Shown piece after piece: positions 21,964 through 31,849 of a stretch of 64,000 nucleotides of DNA. Under the pieces are notes generated by a model. It was not told the origin of the DNA. It saw nothing but the letters and a program-made list of their open reading frames with translations, and searched no databases. Position 1 is the stretch's first letter, and every line of letters starts with the position of its first letter. Source of the DNA: Cinnamomum chago (lineage: Eukaryota; Streptophyta; Magnoliopsida; Laurales; Lauraceae); contig CP142458.1 in assembly GCA_038049695.1 (NCBI GenBank), positions 66,373,501 through 66,437,500 on the forward strand, read 5' to 3'. Both the position numbers and the translations under genes were made by a program.

Positions 21964-24900
21964 GTTTTGGTAAAAAGGGTACCTATCACGCAAATCTGTG
22001 AAGGGTACCTCTTGGACAGCTTAGCTTATTATTGAATTTCATAGTAGAACTCATAAAAGATGATTACAAATAGATTGGACATGGCTAAGATGTGGAGATG
22101 AAGATAGATAGCAAAACTTGTATTTCATAGTTTTTCATTTGCAGGATTACTGGAAGGGATGATTGGATCCGAACTACATGACACAACCTACGGTGAAAAT
22201 GAAGTTAATTTTCCCCTCATCGCCATAGCCAACAGCTCTTCGTTGTTGCCAACTGGATTTCCTTACTCTGTGTTTGTGGCACAAAATATATACTCCAAAA
22301 GAGTCATTCCAACTCCTGGCCCTAACAATGAAAGGAACATGACATCACCTTATCTGATCTCCCATGAGTATTTTGCAAACAAGAATGGCCAAAAAGAAGC
22401 TCTGGAACATGGTCAACACATTTATTATAAGCAGGCACTTGATCAAGTTGTTGGGCATGCAATAGCCACAACAGATACATTGAATTATTCAGACTCAATG
22501 CATCAATTTATTGAGGAAAGTGATTCGATAGAGATCAACATCAATCTGATCACCTGGGAATTGTTGAAGTTTGCCATTATTCACCTTACTTGCTTGGGGA
22601 TCATGAAGTTGTTGAAAAAAGTTTTCAGCTGGATATCAAGTCATAAAAGAATCATATACAATCAAGGTATGGCTACAGGCTACCCATCAAATGTGGTTGA
22701 TTTTCTATTTCACTTTGTCAACTCTCCTCTTTAGCAAACTCCGTCCAAATTGTCACTCTGTCTCTCTCTTTTCATTCCTTTACTTGTTGCAGATGTAAGA
22801 TCAGTGAGAGTCTGTTTGGAACTCATTTTAATCTTGATGTTGCTGACTACTACTCTACTGGCAATGAGTTACACTAGGAGCTTGAACTCCATGTTGAATG
22901 TTGAGAAGCTACTACCCAGTACTGAAGATGTTATGACCGAGCCAGGTGCATTTCGAAATAGCAGTACCAATATTGCCCGTGGGTGGATCTCAAAAGAACG
23001 CAAGGAAAAGAATAATCCATCACTAGGTGGTGATAGCGAAAATTCTGCCAAGGATAGAGAATATGCAACCAAAGCAACAAGAGAGAAGACTTACAAGAAA
23101 CTGAGGGTTAGGATCCCCTTTAAAGATATGGTTCACAAGTTCCTTAAGTTGAATGAAAAATCAAGAGGCAAACTCCGGATAATGACTAGTCTCTCCTTGG
23201 TTGCCAACTTCCCATATAAGGTTTCTGGTAAGTTCTCTCCGCATAAAAATCACAAAGATGATGAAGAATACACTGGTGAATTCGTTTATGAATTGTATAG
23301 CAAGGTGAATGATTCGGTAAGCTTTGAAGATTTTAGGCGCATGGTTGTTGAACATAAGAGGTCCCAGTCACATGTCGAAAATGAGAAAACTGATGTGAAA
23401 TTAAGGATGCTTGTTCACACCAAAAACACATTCCATGAGTTTGTGAAAGCGGAACAAGATCCCAAAGGCAATGGAATGAACGTGACTGGCTACTCTGTGG
23501 ATGCATTCAAAGAGGTCATGGATAGTCTGCCTTATCCAGTTTCCTATGAGTTCTTTCCATATGAAAATGGCCACTCCAATGATATGGGATACTATGATGA
23601 CCTCATTCAGCAATTGCATCTCAATGTGAGTTCATTTTTCAATTCACCATTTATTATCCTTCTCATTCTTTGCATTGGTCTTCTTCTTTATGTATTTTCA
23701 TTTTAATTTTGAGTTTTGAGTGCAGAGATATGATGGAGTCGTAGGAGATATAACAATCACATCCAACAGAACAAAGTATGGAGACTTCACACTGCCATAC
23801 ATGACATCAGGAGTTTCCATGATTGTACCAGCTGTGGACAGCTTCATAAAGAATCGTTGGTGGTTTCTAAAGCCATTTACTTGGAAATTATGGCTAGTTA
23901 CAATAGTTCTGTCCTTGTCAAAGGGGCTTCTCCTTTGGTATTTTGAGCGTGAAAATAACGAAGATTTCAAAGGCACATTTTTAGAACATATGGGGAAAAT
24001 CTTATCTTTCTCCTCAATCTTTGTCTTAGCACAAGGTAAGTAGCCATGTCATCTCTTTACTTATCATGTCTTAAATTAAATTCCATGAGTGTTCCACTAT
24101 TTTTAATTTTGAATTGGCAAGAAGTTTTTATTTGTTGATTTGTTTATTTATATATATATATATATATATTTTATTTCTATTCTACTGATTGCAGATAACA
24201 AGCTCAAAAGCAACTACTCAAAGTTGCTTATGATCTTTTGGATATTTGGAGTGTTTGTATTGTCAACATCTTATGCTGCCGAGTTGCAATCGATGATGAC
24301 ATCCAACAATGATACACCTGCAGTTTCGGACATAGAGCAATTAATTTTGAATGGGAACTATGTTGGGTATCAGAAAGGATCATTTGTTTATGGCCTTTTA
24401 AAGCACATGGGGTTCCAAAGAGAGAAGCTCAAGGCCTATTCCTCAAAGGAGGAATATGCAACGGCCCTATCAAGAGGAAGTCACAATAATGGTGTATCTG
24501 CAATTATTGATGAGATCCCATATATAAAGATTTTCCTTGCCAAGTATTCTAGTAGATATACCATGGCTGGGCCGACTCTCAGACCAGGTGGCTTTGGCTT
24601 TGTAAGTCTCTCACTCAGCTCACTACATGTTAGTTAAGCTAGAGCTACTATGAAAGCTTATGGAAACATAAAATGCCTAACCGATGAAGATCCCAATCTA
24701 TTGTAGTCTTCTACTTTGAAATAGTGGAATTCAGTCTAGTGACCAGGACTCAAAATATCGGGCAAGATGCCACAATCTAGATGATACGAAGCACATCAGT
24801 ATTTGGTATTTTGACATTAATGCAGCAGTGTGACTATCCCCAAAAATGTCCGTAAAATACTTGGTGTACCAGCTGATATAGCTGAGAAATTCAAACAATC

Positions 24901-25582
24901 AGTTTGCAAGCCTATTTAAGGCCCATTTTTCACTTCTCTGTCCTCTTTAGAGATGAAGCTTGTGAGAAATTGAAGAGGGATATGATTTATTCCTTCTAAA
25001 ATGTGAAAAAAAAAAAAAACAAAACAGAACCGTTTGGCAAGGTTGAACATTGCTTATTTGTGTTTTCAGTTATTTCTCTAGAGATCAGTTAAAATCAAAA
25101 GATTTGGTAACTTGAAACCAAATCTTGGAACATTTTATTACTTCTTTAATTTTTCATGCATTTAACCCAAACTTATGAAATTTCTTTTTCAAAATAATAT
25201 GCCTAAAATACTTGCATGTAATGTGTTAAAGTGACTTAGATTTTTACTTTAGGATGTTAGTACTTAGTATGGCTTAAATTTAAAGGTTTTGAGTGAAGAT
25301 TTAATAATATTTTTCATTTTCTTAATAAGAGAAATTAAGAAAAACTTTAAATCATTTCTCTTTCTCATATACTCAAGAAAAAGTAATTTAAAAAAAAAAG
25401 AGTAATTACGTTTTAACTTATTACATATATATATAGGAAGGTGCTCTTGTGAGAGTATCTCTCACCTTACTATGAGAGACAAGGGTGGGGACCCTCACAT
25501 TTAAGTTGTTGGCATTGGTTATGGATGTGAGGGCCCCCGTCTTATCTCTCATAGTAAGGTGAGAGCATCTCTCATAGGAGCA

Positions 25583-25623
<41 letters not shown>

Positions 25624-27346
25624 GCAAACTCTCCTAAGCTCAAGTGTGTGGTAGGGCCCACCTGGGGACCCATATGGTGTGGGGGGGCGGGGGGGCGGGG
25701 GGCGCATTTGTTTTGGGATTTCAAGGACTCCCTAAGATCCTCCTTTCTGCAAAAAAAAAAAAAAAAATCAACCCCAACCGTGACTTCTATCATCTTCATA
25801 TGAGCTCAAAAGTTTAATGGCCAACAATCCATTCCGATCGATACATAGTCGATCCATTAAACTCGAATCTAATCCAAAGTTGGTGGACATGTGCAATTTA
25901 GGGGTGTCGTGTTTGGTCCATTTGGATAGACCAAAGGTGGGCCCCACAGGCATGAGCTTATAAATTTTTATCCTAAGCTCGAGCTTAGGAGAGCCTTGCT
26001 ATACACACACACTTGTGTTTTGAATGGTATATTGGTTATTGGTTAAAAATATTCAATTTATTTGCATAGTATTGCATGAGCAGCACAACTAATTTAATTT
26101 CATAATAAAATACATAATAATAGAAAAAGAAATATGAAAAGTAACTCATGAATAGAGAGTAGATTGGCTCCACATAGTATACTCATTTAGCTGGTTTGGA
26201 GTCTATACACAAGTCAAACATTAGTTAAATCAGGTGGACCTCCACTCCACCGCAAGTCTATCATCATCTTTTTGTCATCCACATTTTGAACCAAAAAAGC
26301 ATACTGGTACCTTGTTCTTTTATGGTGGAACACTTGGATACTCTCAGTTTGTCTTGACTATAGATTTTCATATAGTTTAATGGTTCAAATATGACGCTAT
26401 TATTTTCTGGCACTATCTTAAGCTTCGATAACTTCTCTAAATTTTTATAGTCACCTTATATGCTAAGTTTCTGAAGTACCGAAGCCTTTCTTATGCTGGA
26501 CCTTATAACCTTATAAACTAAGTATGCACATAAAATCTCACATTGCTTTCTCTCTATATGTTGATCAACCACATCAAACAGTGTAACTTTTAGATCATAT
26601 ACAATGATTATGAGCCTTTAATAGGTTTTTATTCAACTGTCAACCCATCACTTTTACATGATGTAAATCAATTTTGTGATGTATGCTACAGTCATTCTTA
26701 CAATTCATAATACATTGAGATGTATACATGCATATGCTTTAAGCATCACCATTCTCATTTTCTACTTCTACAGTTGTTTCATAGAGGTTGTGAAATCGTG
26801 CCCGACATCTCTAGAGCTGTACAGAAATTCATTGAAGGAGAAAAGAAGCCTGAGCTGGAGAACAAATGGTTTGGCTCTAGCGAGCAAAATCCTCCCCCAC
26901 CCCAAAACTGCGAAAGAAACACGAGATTGTCTCTACATGCTTTCCTTGGCGTCTTTATAATCTCTGAACTCATCCCATTAACAATAGCTATCATCTCCTT
27001 CGTTTTCAACAAATGCAGATTCTGGAAAACCAAGTGTAGCCCATCATCTGACAGAGCAGTGGAAGCCCGAAAGAATGAAGATTTTTCTAATAGATTTTAT
27101 GCTGAAATGAATGGAAGTCCTATAAATCAAGGTTCTCATATTGTCCAAGGAGAAAATAATCAAGCCACACCAAATGACAGTCCTCTCGAGGTGACAGTTA
27201 AACAAAATGAGTGTAGCCATTCGGTGATAGCCTTCCAAAACAAATCCTTCACTTGTGATGAGATTCTGCATTCCCGTCGAAGTTCAACAACTGAAAATGG
27301 AGAAATTACTGTGGAGGTTTTTTCCCTACATGGCTTGTCACATTGA
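21602..27346 (+). CDS. GLR copy C: multi-module glutamate-receptor-like channel, six exons, 936 codons
   Basis: Exons are 21602-21767, 22145-22666, 22793-23625, 23726-24035, 24195-24601 and 26774-27346. All junctions are GT-AG, phases agree throughout, and the total is 2,811 nt without a stop. Residues 1-19 or so look like a signal peptide. There is no canonical amino-terminal (LIVBP-like) domain. Residues about 121-180 resemble S1; 191-218 resemble M1; 236-265 resemble M3, with SYTRSL at 255-260; 330-412 are a second S1-like stretch. Residues 432-536 are a good S1, with the ligand-binding Arg in [12 protein letters not shown] (R522). M1 is about 556-578, the pore region about 594-608, M3 about 619-645, S2 651-790 (Glu in DEIPY, E717), and M4 about 802-824, followed by a cytosolic tail. 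The real M3 reads SYAAELQS instead of SYTASL. By family, this is an amino-acid-gated cation channel subunit of the plasma or an inner membrane; true channel activity is uncertain given the altered pore and M3. An unspliced alternative would be several broken genes, but the phase agreement argues against this. Confidence 0.78.
25435..25592. mobile_element. Fold-back MITE inside an AT microsatellite (GLR C intron 5)
   Basis: Arms starting near 25436 and ending near 25590 are inverted copies sharing CTCTCACCTTACTATGAGAG and a GAGGG(T/C)CC block. AT repeats on both sides hide the target duplication. Insertion at TA would fit a Tc1/mariner-type MITE, but this is not proven. Confidence 0.7.
25619..26005. 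mobile_element. Terminal-inverted-repeat element in GLR C intron 5
   Basis: The left end reads GGCAAACTCTCCTAAGCTC and the right end, reversed, reads AGCAAGGCTCTCCTAAGCTC. That gives about 17-20 bp of imperfect inverted repeat. There is no transposase frame. The interior holds a very G-rich run (25681-25703) and an A run. The superfamily was not determined. Confidence 0.6.
25681..25703 (+). other. G-rich tract with G-quadruplex potential
   Basis: Runs of 7, 7 and 6 G separated by single C bases, enough for four G-tracts. It lies in intron 5 of GLR C on the coding strand, within a non-autonomous element. Confidence 0.6.
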
Positions 27347-27539
27347 CATTCTTTCTTACAGGGATGGGATTTCTCTTATGTGTATGTATTGGTTTGCACC
27401 GACTAATATTTATCTTATGTGTAAATATTGATTTGATCTTTCATCCTCTATAGAATGCAAAGGAATTTCCCTTTACTAATAGTTCTAAAGGCAACGTCTG
27501 TCTGAACAAAACCATATAAAACATGATGCATTTTTATGG

Positions 27540-29069
27540 CACGTATAATTTTTTACCCAAAAGTACCTGTAATGGTTCATATGAGGAGAAATGACCTCAC
27601 TCCTTGTGGGGTGCACGCTTAGATGGATACCAATAATAGAGAAACAGAGTAGTAAACGACCCTAACTTTAGATAAGAGAAAAAAAAAAAAAACTTGTTTA
27701 GGCCTTGTAAATTAACAGAGTGAAACATCAAAAGGAATAAGCCAACCACAGCCAGAAACTGAATGGAAACAACAAACAGGAAGCTCAGAGGATGTTTCAC
27801 TTTGGACTGAAATGTCAATTTCTAACTGGAATAATGCAAATCACAACCTCTCACATCACTGCCAAAAGAAAAGGAAAGAATGAAGAATTCTACTTCTATG
27901 TTGAATGTAAAGAAGCTACAACCTAACATCGAAGATGTTACACCTGAACCGGGTGCATTTTGAAATAACAGCACCAATATGGCTGGTGGATGGATCTAAA
28001 AAAAATGCAAGGAAAAGAATAATTCATTGCCAAGTGACGACCTTGAACATTTTGCCAAAGATGGAGAATATGCAACCAAAGCTGGAAGAGAGAAGATTTA
28101 CAAGAAACTGAGAGCTAGAATCCCTTTAAATATGTGGTTTTTAAGTATGTTAAGTTGAATCACAATTTGAAAAGGTAACCAACTAATCAAGACTAGTTTC
28201 TCCGTAGATGTGTCAAAATGGGTGGTGGCTCCTTTTCCATACAAGGTTTTTGGCGAGTTCTCTCCACATGAAAACCAAAAAGATGAAGAAGAATATAATG
28301 GTAGAATCATTTATAAATTGTACAGCAACATCAGCAAGGTGAACAATTCATTAAGCTTTGAGATCCTACGCGCATAATTGTTGAACATAAAAGATCCACC
28401 ACAAATGTCAAAAATGGGAAGACTGATATGAAGTTAAGGATCCTTGTTCCCACAAAAGACACATTCCATGAGTTCATCAAATAGATCATTATCCCAAACG
28501 CAACGGAATGATCATGAGTGGCTACTCTATATATGTGTTCAAAGAGGTGATGGATAGTTTGCCTTATCGAGTTTCATAAAAGTTCTGTTCATATAAAAAA
28601 GGACATTCAAATGATATGGGATACTACGATGAACTCATTCAGCAAATGAAACTCAATGTGAGTTCTTTTCTTAATTTTTAACTTATCCATCCTTCTCATT
28701 GCCTGCAATGGCCTGTTACGTTATTTGTTTTCATTCTAATCTTGAATAATCAGTGAAGAGATATGATGGACTTGTGGGAGATATAACAATCACATCCAAC
28801 AGATCAAAGTATGGAGACTTCACGCTGCCATACATGATGTCAGCAGTTTCCATGATTGTACCAGTTGTGGACCGTCATACAAAGAGTTTTTGGTGATTTC
28901 TAAAGCCACCAACTTTGAAAATATGGCTACTTATAATATCTCTATTCTTGTTGAAGGGAATTCTAGTTTGGGTTTTTTAGCATGAAAATCACCCAGAATT
29001 TGAGGGCGCATTTTCAGAACAAGTGGGAAAAATCACATCTTTCTCCTCCTCCATCTGTCTTTGCACAAA
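27540..29069 (+). pseudogene. GLR copy D: decayed GLR, promoter joined to exon 3
   Basis: 27540-27890 matches the upstream region and 5' UTR of copies B and C. At about 27893 this is joined directly to the middle of exon 3 (M3-like residues LNVKKLQPNIEDV), so exons 1 and 2 and the start of exon 3 are deleted. The exon 3 remnant runs to 28657 with a GTGAGT donor. The exon 4 remnant is 28759-29069, with AG acceptor and GT donor kept. Stops and frameshifts are frequent, for example TGA for Arg near 27961 and TGG-to-TGA near 28895. The order M3-like, extra S1, true S1 is the same as in C. Exons 5 and 6 are missing; a piece of the 3' UTR survives at 31245-31440. Confidence 0.88.
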
Positions 29070-29119
29070 GTAAAGTAGCCACATCATCTTTTTAATACTG
29101 ACGTCTTAAATTAGTTAAA

Positions 29120-31244
29120 TACCTCAATAGAAGAATCCCCTAAATCAATGATTGCATGGATATGATTGAGATTAATTTCCAACCCACCCCCCCCCCCCCC
29201 CCCCAGCGGAAAACCATGTCCTTTCCACCACACAATCCCTTATCATTGGCAATTGGCATGCATGCAAGTGGGTCTCACAAAAGAGGCTTGCATATTTACA
29301 AGGAAACCATGTATGTGTTTGCCTCCCACTGAAATGGGTTGCTATAGTATCTGATTTCTACACCAAAGGAAATGCTGTAAACCCTTAATCAGCTAAGCTT
29401 TGTGAAGGAGAAGGGAAACATTAAAGATTGTAACTTTAGAAACTAATATGGGTGATGATTGAAGAATGAGAACTAACCTTTTCCACTTCTTAAGGGTTCT
29501 TCCAACAAACAAAAGAAAAATATGCTACTGCACTAGCCTTCAGCGACTGCTGTCTGCACGTCGAAGAGTTTGATCAAATGTGCAGACAGGAAATCTGACC
29601 TGTGCAGACAGGAAATCTGACCTGGGCAGTAGATCGGTTAGATAAAAGAAACATCAGATAAAAGAAACATCAGAGGGTGGGTGGGGAGGGTGGGGGTGGT
29701 GTTGGTTCAAAGGGAAGGGACCCAAGTGGGCAGTTAGATTTACATAACACCCCCTTCCCTTCCCTTTCAGATATTTACAGAGGATCACTGACAATTTCGA
29801 TTCTCACATATAACCACCTGGGCCTGGGTTACTATATTAGTCAACTTCTTGGGAGAGGGTCGTTTGTTTGAGTTCATTTACATTTGTGTAAATATTCACA
29901 TCCTAACTGTTACGCATGTTATATTTGTTCGCACCCATTTAGTTATGATGTGGTACATACTGCATAGGACATGTTTATAAGTAGGTTGGAATAAAATAAA
30001 ATGAATTAAGTGCCAAATTTAAAAGAAATAAACTAGAGGGAGTTGGGAGTAAAAGAGCTTTTTTGTCATTTTGTATTTTTTTAAGATATCTATTTTTTTA
30101 TTTGTGCAATAAAAAATACATTTTTCGTCATGTTGTGCTTTTATGACTAACTCCCTCCATTTTCTATTTTTTTTAATTTGGTATTCTATTTTATTTTATT
30201 TTACTCTACCCTATAAACAGGTAAAAGCACCCGTTTATATATAATGTGGTAAATATATGGAGTGTGTGCTTAGAGTCGTGGGCTGGAGACTTTGGGCGTA
30301 ATTTTCATACTCGACAGTTACATTTGTTACTGGCTGTATGCTTCAATGCCCATCTAACCTGGACACATAAAGATCGAGGACATAAATTTTTCAGACTGAC
30401 TTTCAAATAGTAAATGGACCACTATTAGACGGCTGTGAATTATTCAAAATGAACTATTCAACAATTTGAAGGTCTCTTGAGAACGGCTCTTTACCTTCAT
30501 GTTAAGGAGTGGCAGTTCTCATTGGGAGGTCTTGAGTTGGAATCGGCCTCCTTCATCTTTGCATATATGAGTCCCATGTGTGAGTCTCCATTACCTCATA
30601 TGTGTGAGTGGTGTCATGAGTCTCAGGGTCTCAGCCCCTTCATTGGATTTCCAAAAACTTTTTTTAAGGCCTCTTGAGGAAACTAGGTAACTATGATCCG
30701 GGCAAAAGTTTTTTGTGGGGTTGGGTGGAATTGCCCCGATTGCTTCTTCTACTAATAGAATATACTCATTGAACCCAAGCTCATGGACTCTAGAATCAAA
30801 GCCATCCAATCATCATTTATCATTATTTCTATAAACAATATTCCATTCAACTCAAGGTGGTTGAGTGGTACTCAAAAACATAAAAACTTCCGACATTTTT
30901 ACAAGAGGTGGTTTGCCTATTACGAGTGAAACACGTTATCATGTTTGTCAAAATCTCCATTTTCACATGAGTATACAAGTACTTTCAATGGCTTTAAATG
31001 CATGGGAATTTTCAAAATGATATAAAACTTTTGGCTTATTTTCAAGAAAGTAAATAAATTTAACATCTCTCATATGTCAATCTGAATCAACCCATCATAC
31101 ATGGCTAACATTCTAATCAGTCGTAATCAGCTCATCGCTGGAGACTTAGGAATTACAGTGGCTTTTTTTGCACCGGGATACAAGCAATGTTGTGACCTAT
31201 TAGACCACTTTAAGCATATTAGTGACAAGCTGCTTTCTTTTGAA
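29120..31244. other. Filler between GLR D and its 3' UTR remnant
   Basis: No gene was recognised. Visible details are a C run at about 29187-29204, a 22-bp tandem repeat with GCAGACAGGAAATCTGACCT at about 29578-29622, a doubled AGATAAAAGAAACATC near 29640-29670, and AT-rich DNA from 29880 to 30200. Bases 29127-29270 resemble the extra segment at 19907-20028. GLR exons 5 and 6 expected here are absent. Confidence 0.5.
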
Positions 31245-31440
31245 GATAGGATTCTCTTATGTGTATATAATTGTGTAAAGACTTGCTACGACTAATCTCT
31301 TTCTTATGTGTTTTTGCTAGTGCATTCTTTCGTCCTCTATAGGGGTTTGAATTCTGCATTTGTCAAAAGCAGAGGGATTCTCCTTTATATATAGTTCTAA
31401 ATGTAAGAACTGCACAAAACCAAATAAAAAATAAGTTCAG
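31245..31440 (+). pseudogene. 3' UTR remnant of a GLR gene
   Basis: The sequence from TCTCTTATGTGTATAT through CCTCTATAGGGGTTTGAAT to AACTGCACAAAACCAAATAA matches, in order, the region just after the stop codon of GLR C (27363-27530) and the copy A 3' UTR. It is the only trace of the 3' end of copy D or of another lost copy, about 2.2 kb from the last recognisable D exon. Confidence 0.7.
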
Positions 31441-31849
31441 TTGGATGCATTCTCTCATGGAGTAAGGCACATGAATGGACACTACACATTGCTTGTAATT
31501 GCATTACTTAGCTAGAAACTTTCCGTTTGAATATAGTAGAAAGATTTGGAGTGAAAATTTTGCATTTCCAAACTTACATGGTAGCTTAGTTTACAATTGC
31601 TTATATAGACAATAAAGAAGAACAATAAAATTCAATGGCAAACTCTTATATCTCAAAGTAACCAACCTTACTCATTATAATCTGATGTTATCCACAACAT
31701 AATCAGATACAAGAATCAAGCTCACGCTCAAAATTGAGTTTGACCAGTTTTATTATTTCCCTGAATCATTTGCTATGAAAAATTAAAAGTACATCAACTT
31801 ACAAGTAGTAGTGAAACTGAGTATCAATTCATACAGTCTGAATGAAGTT

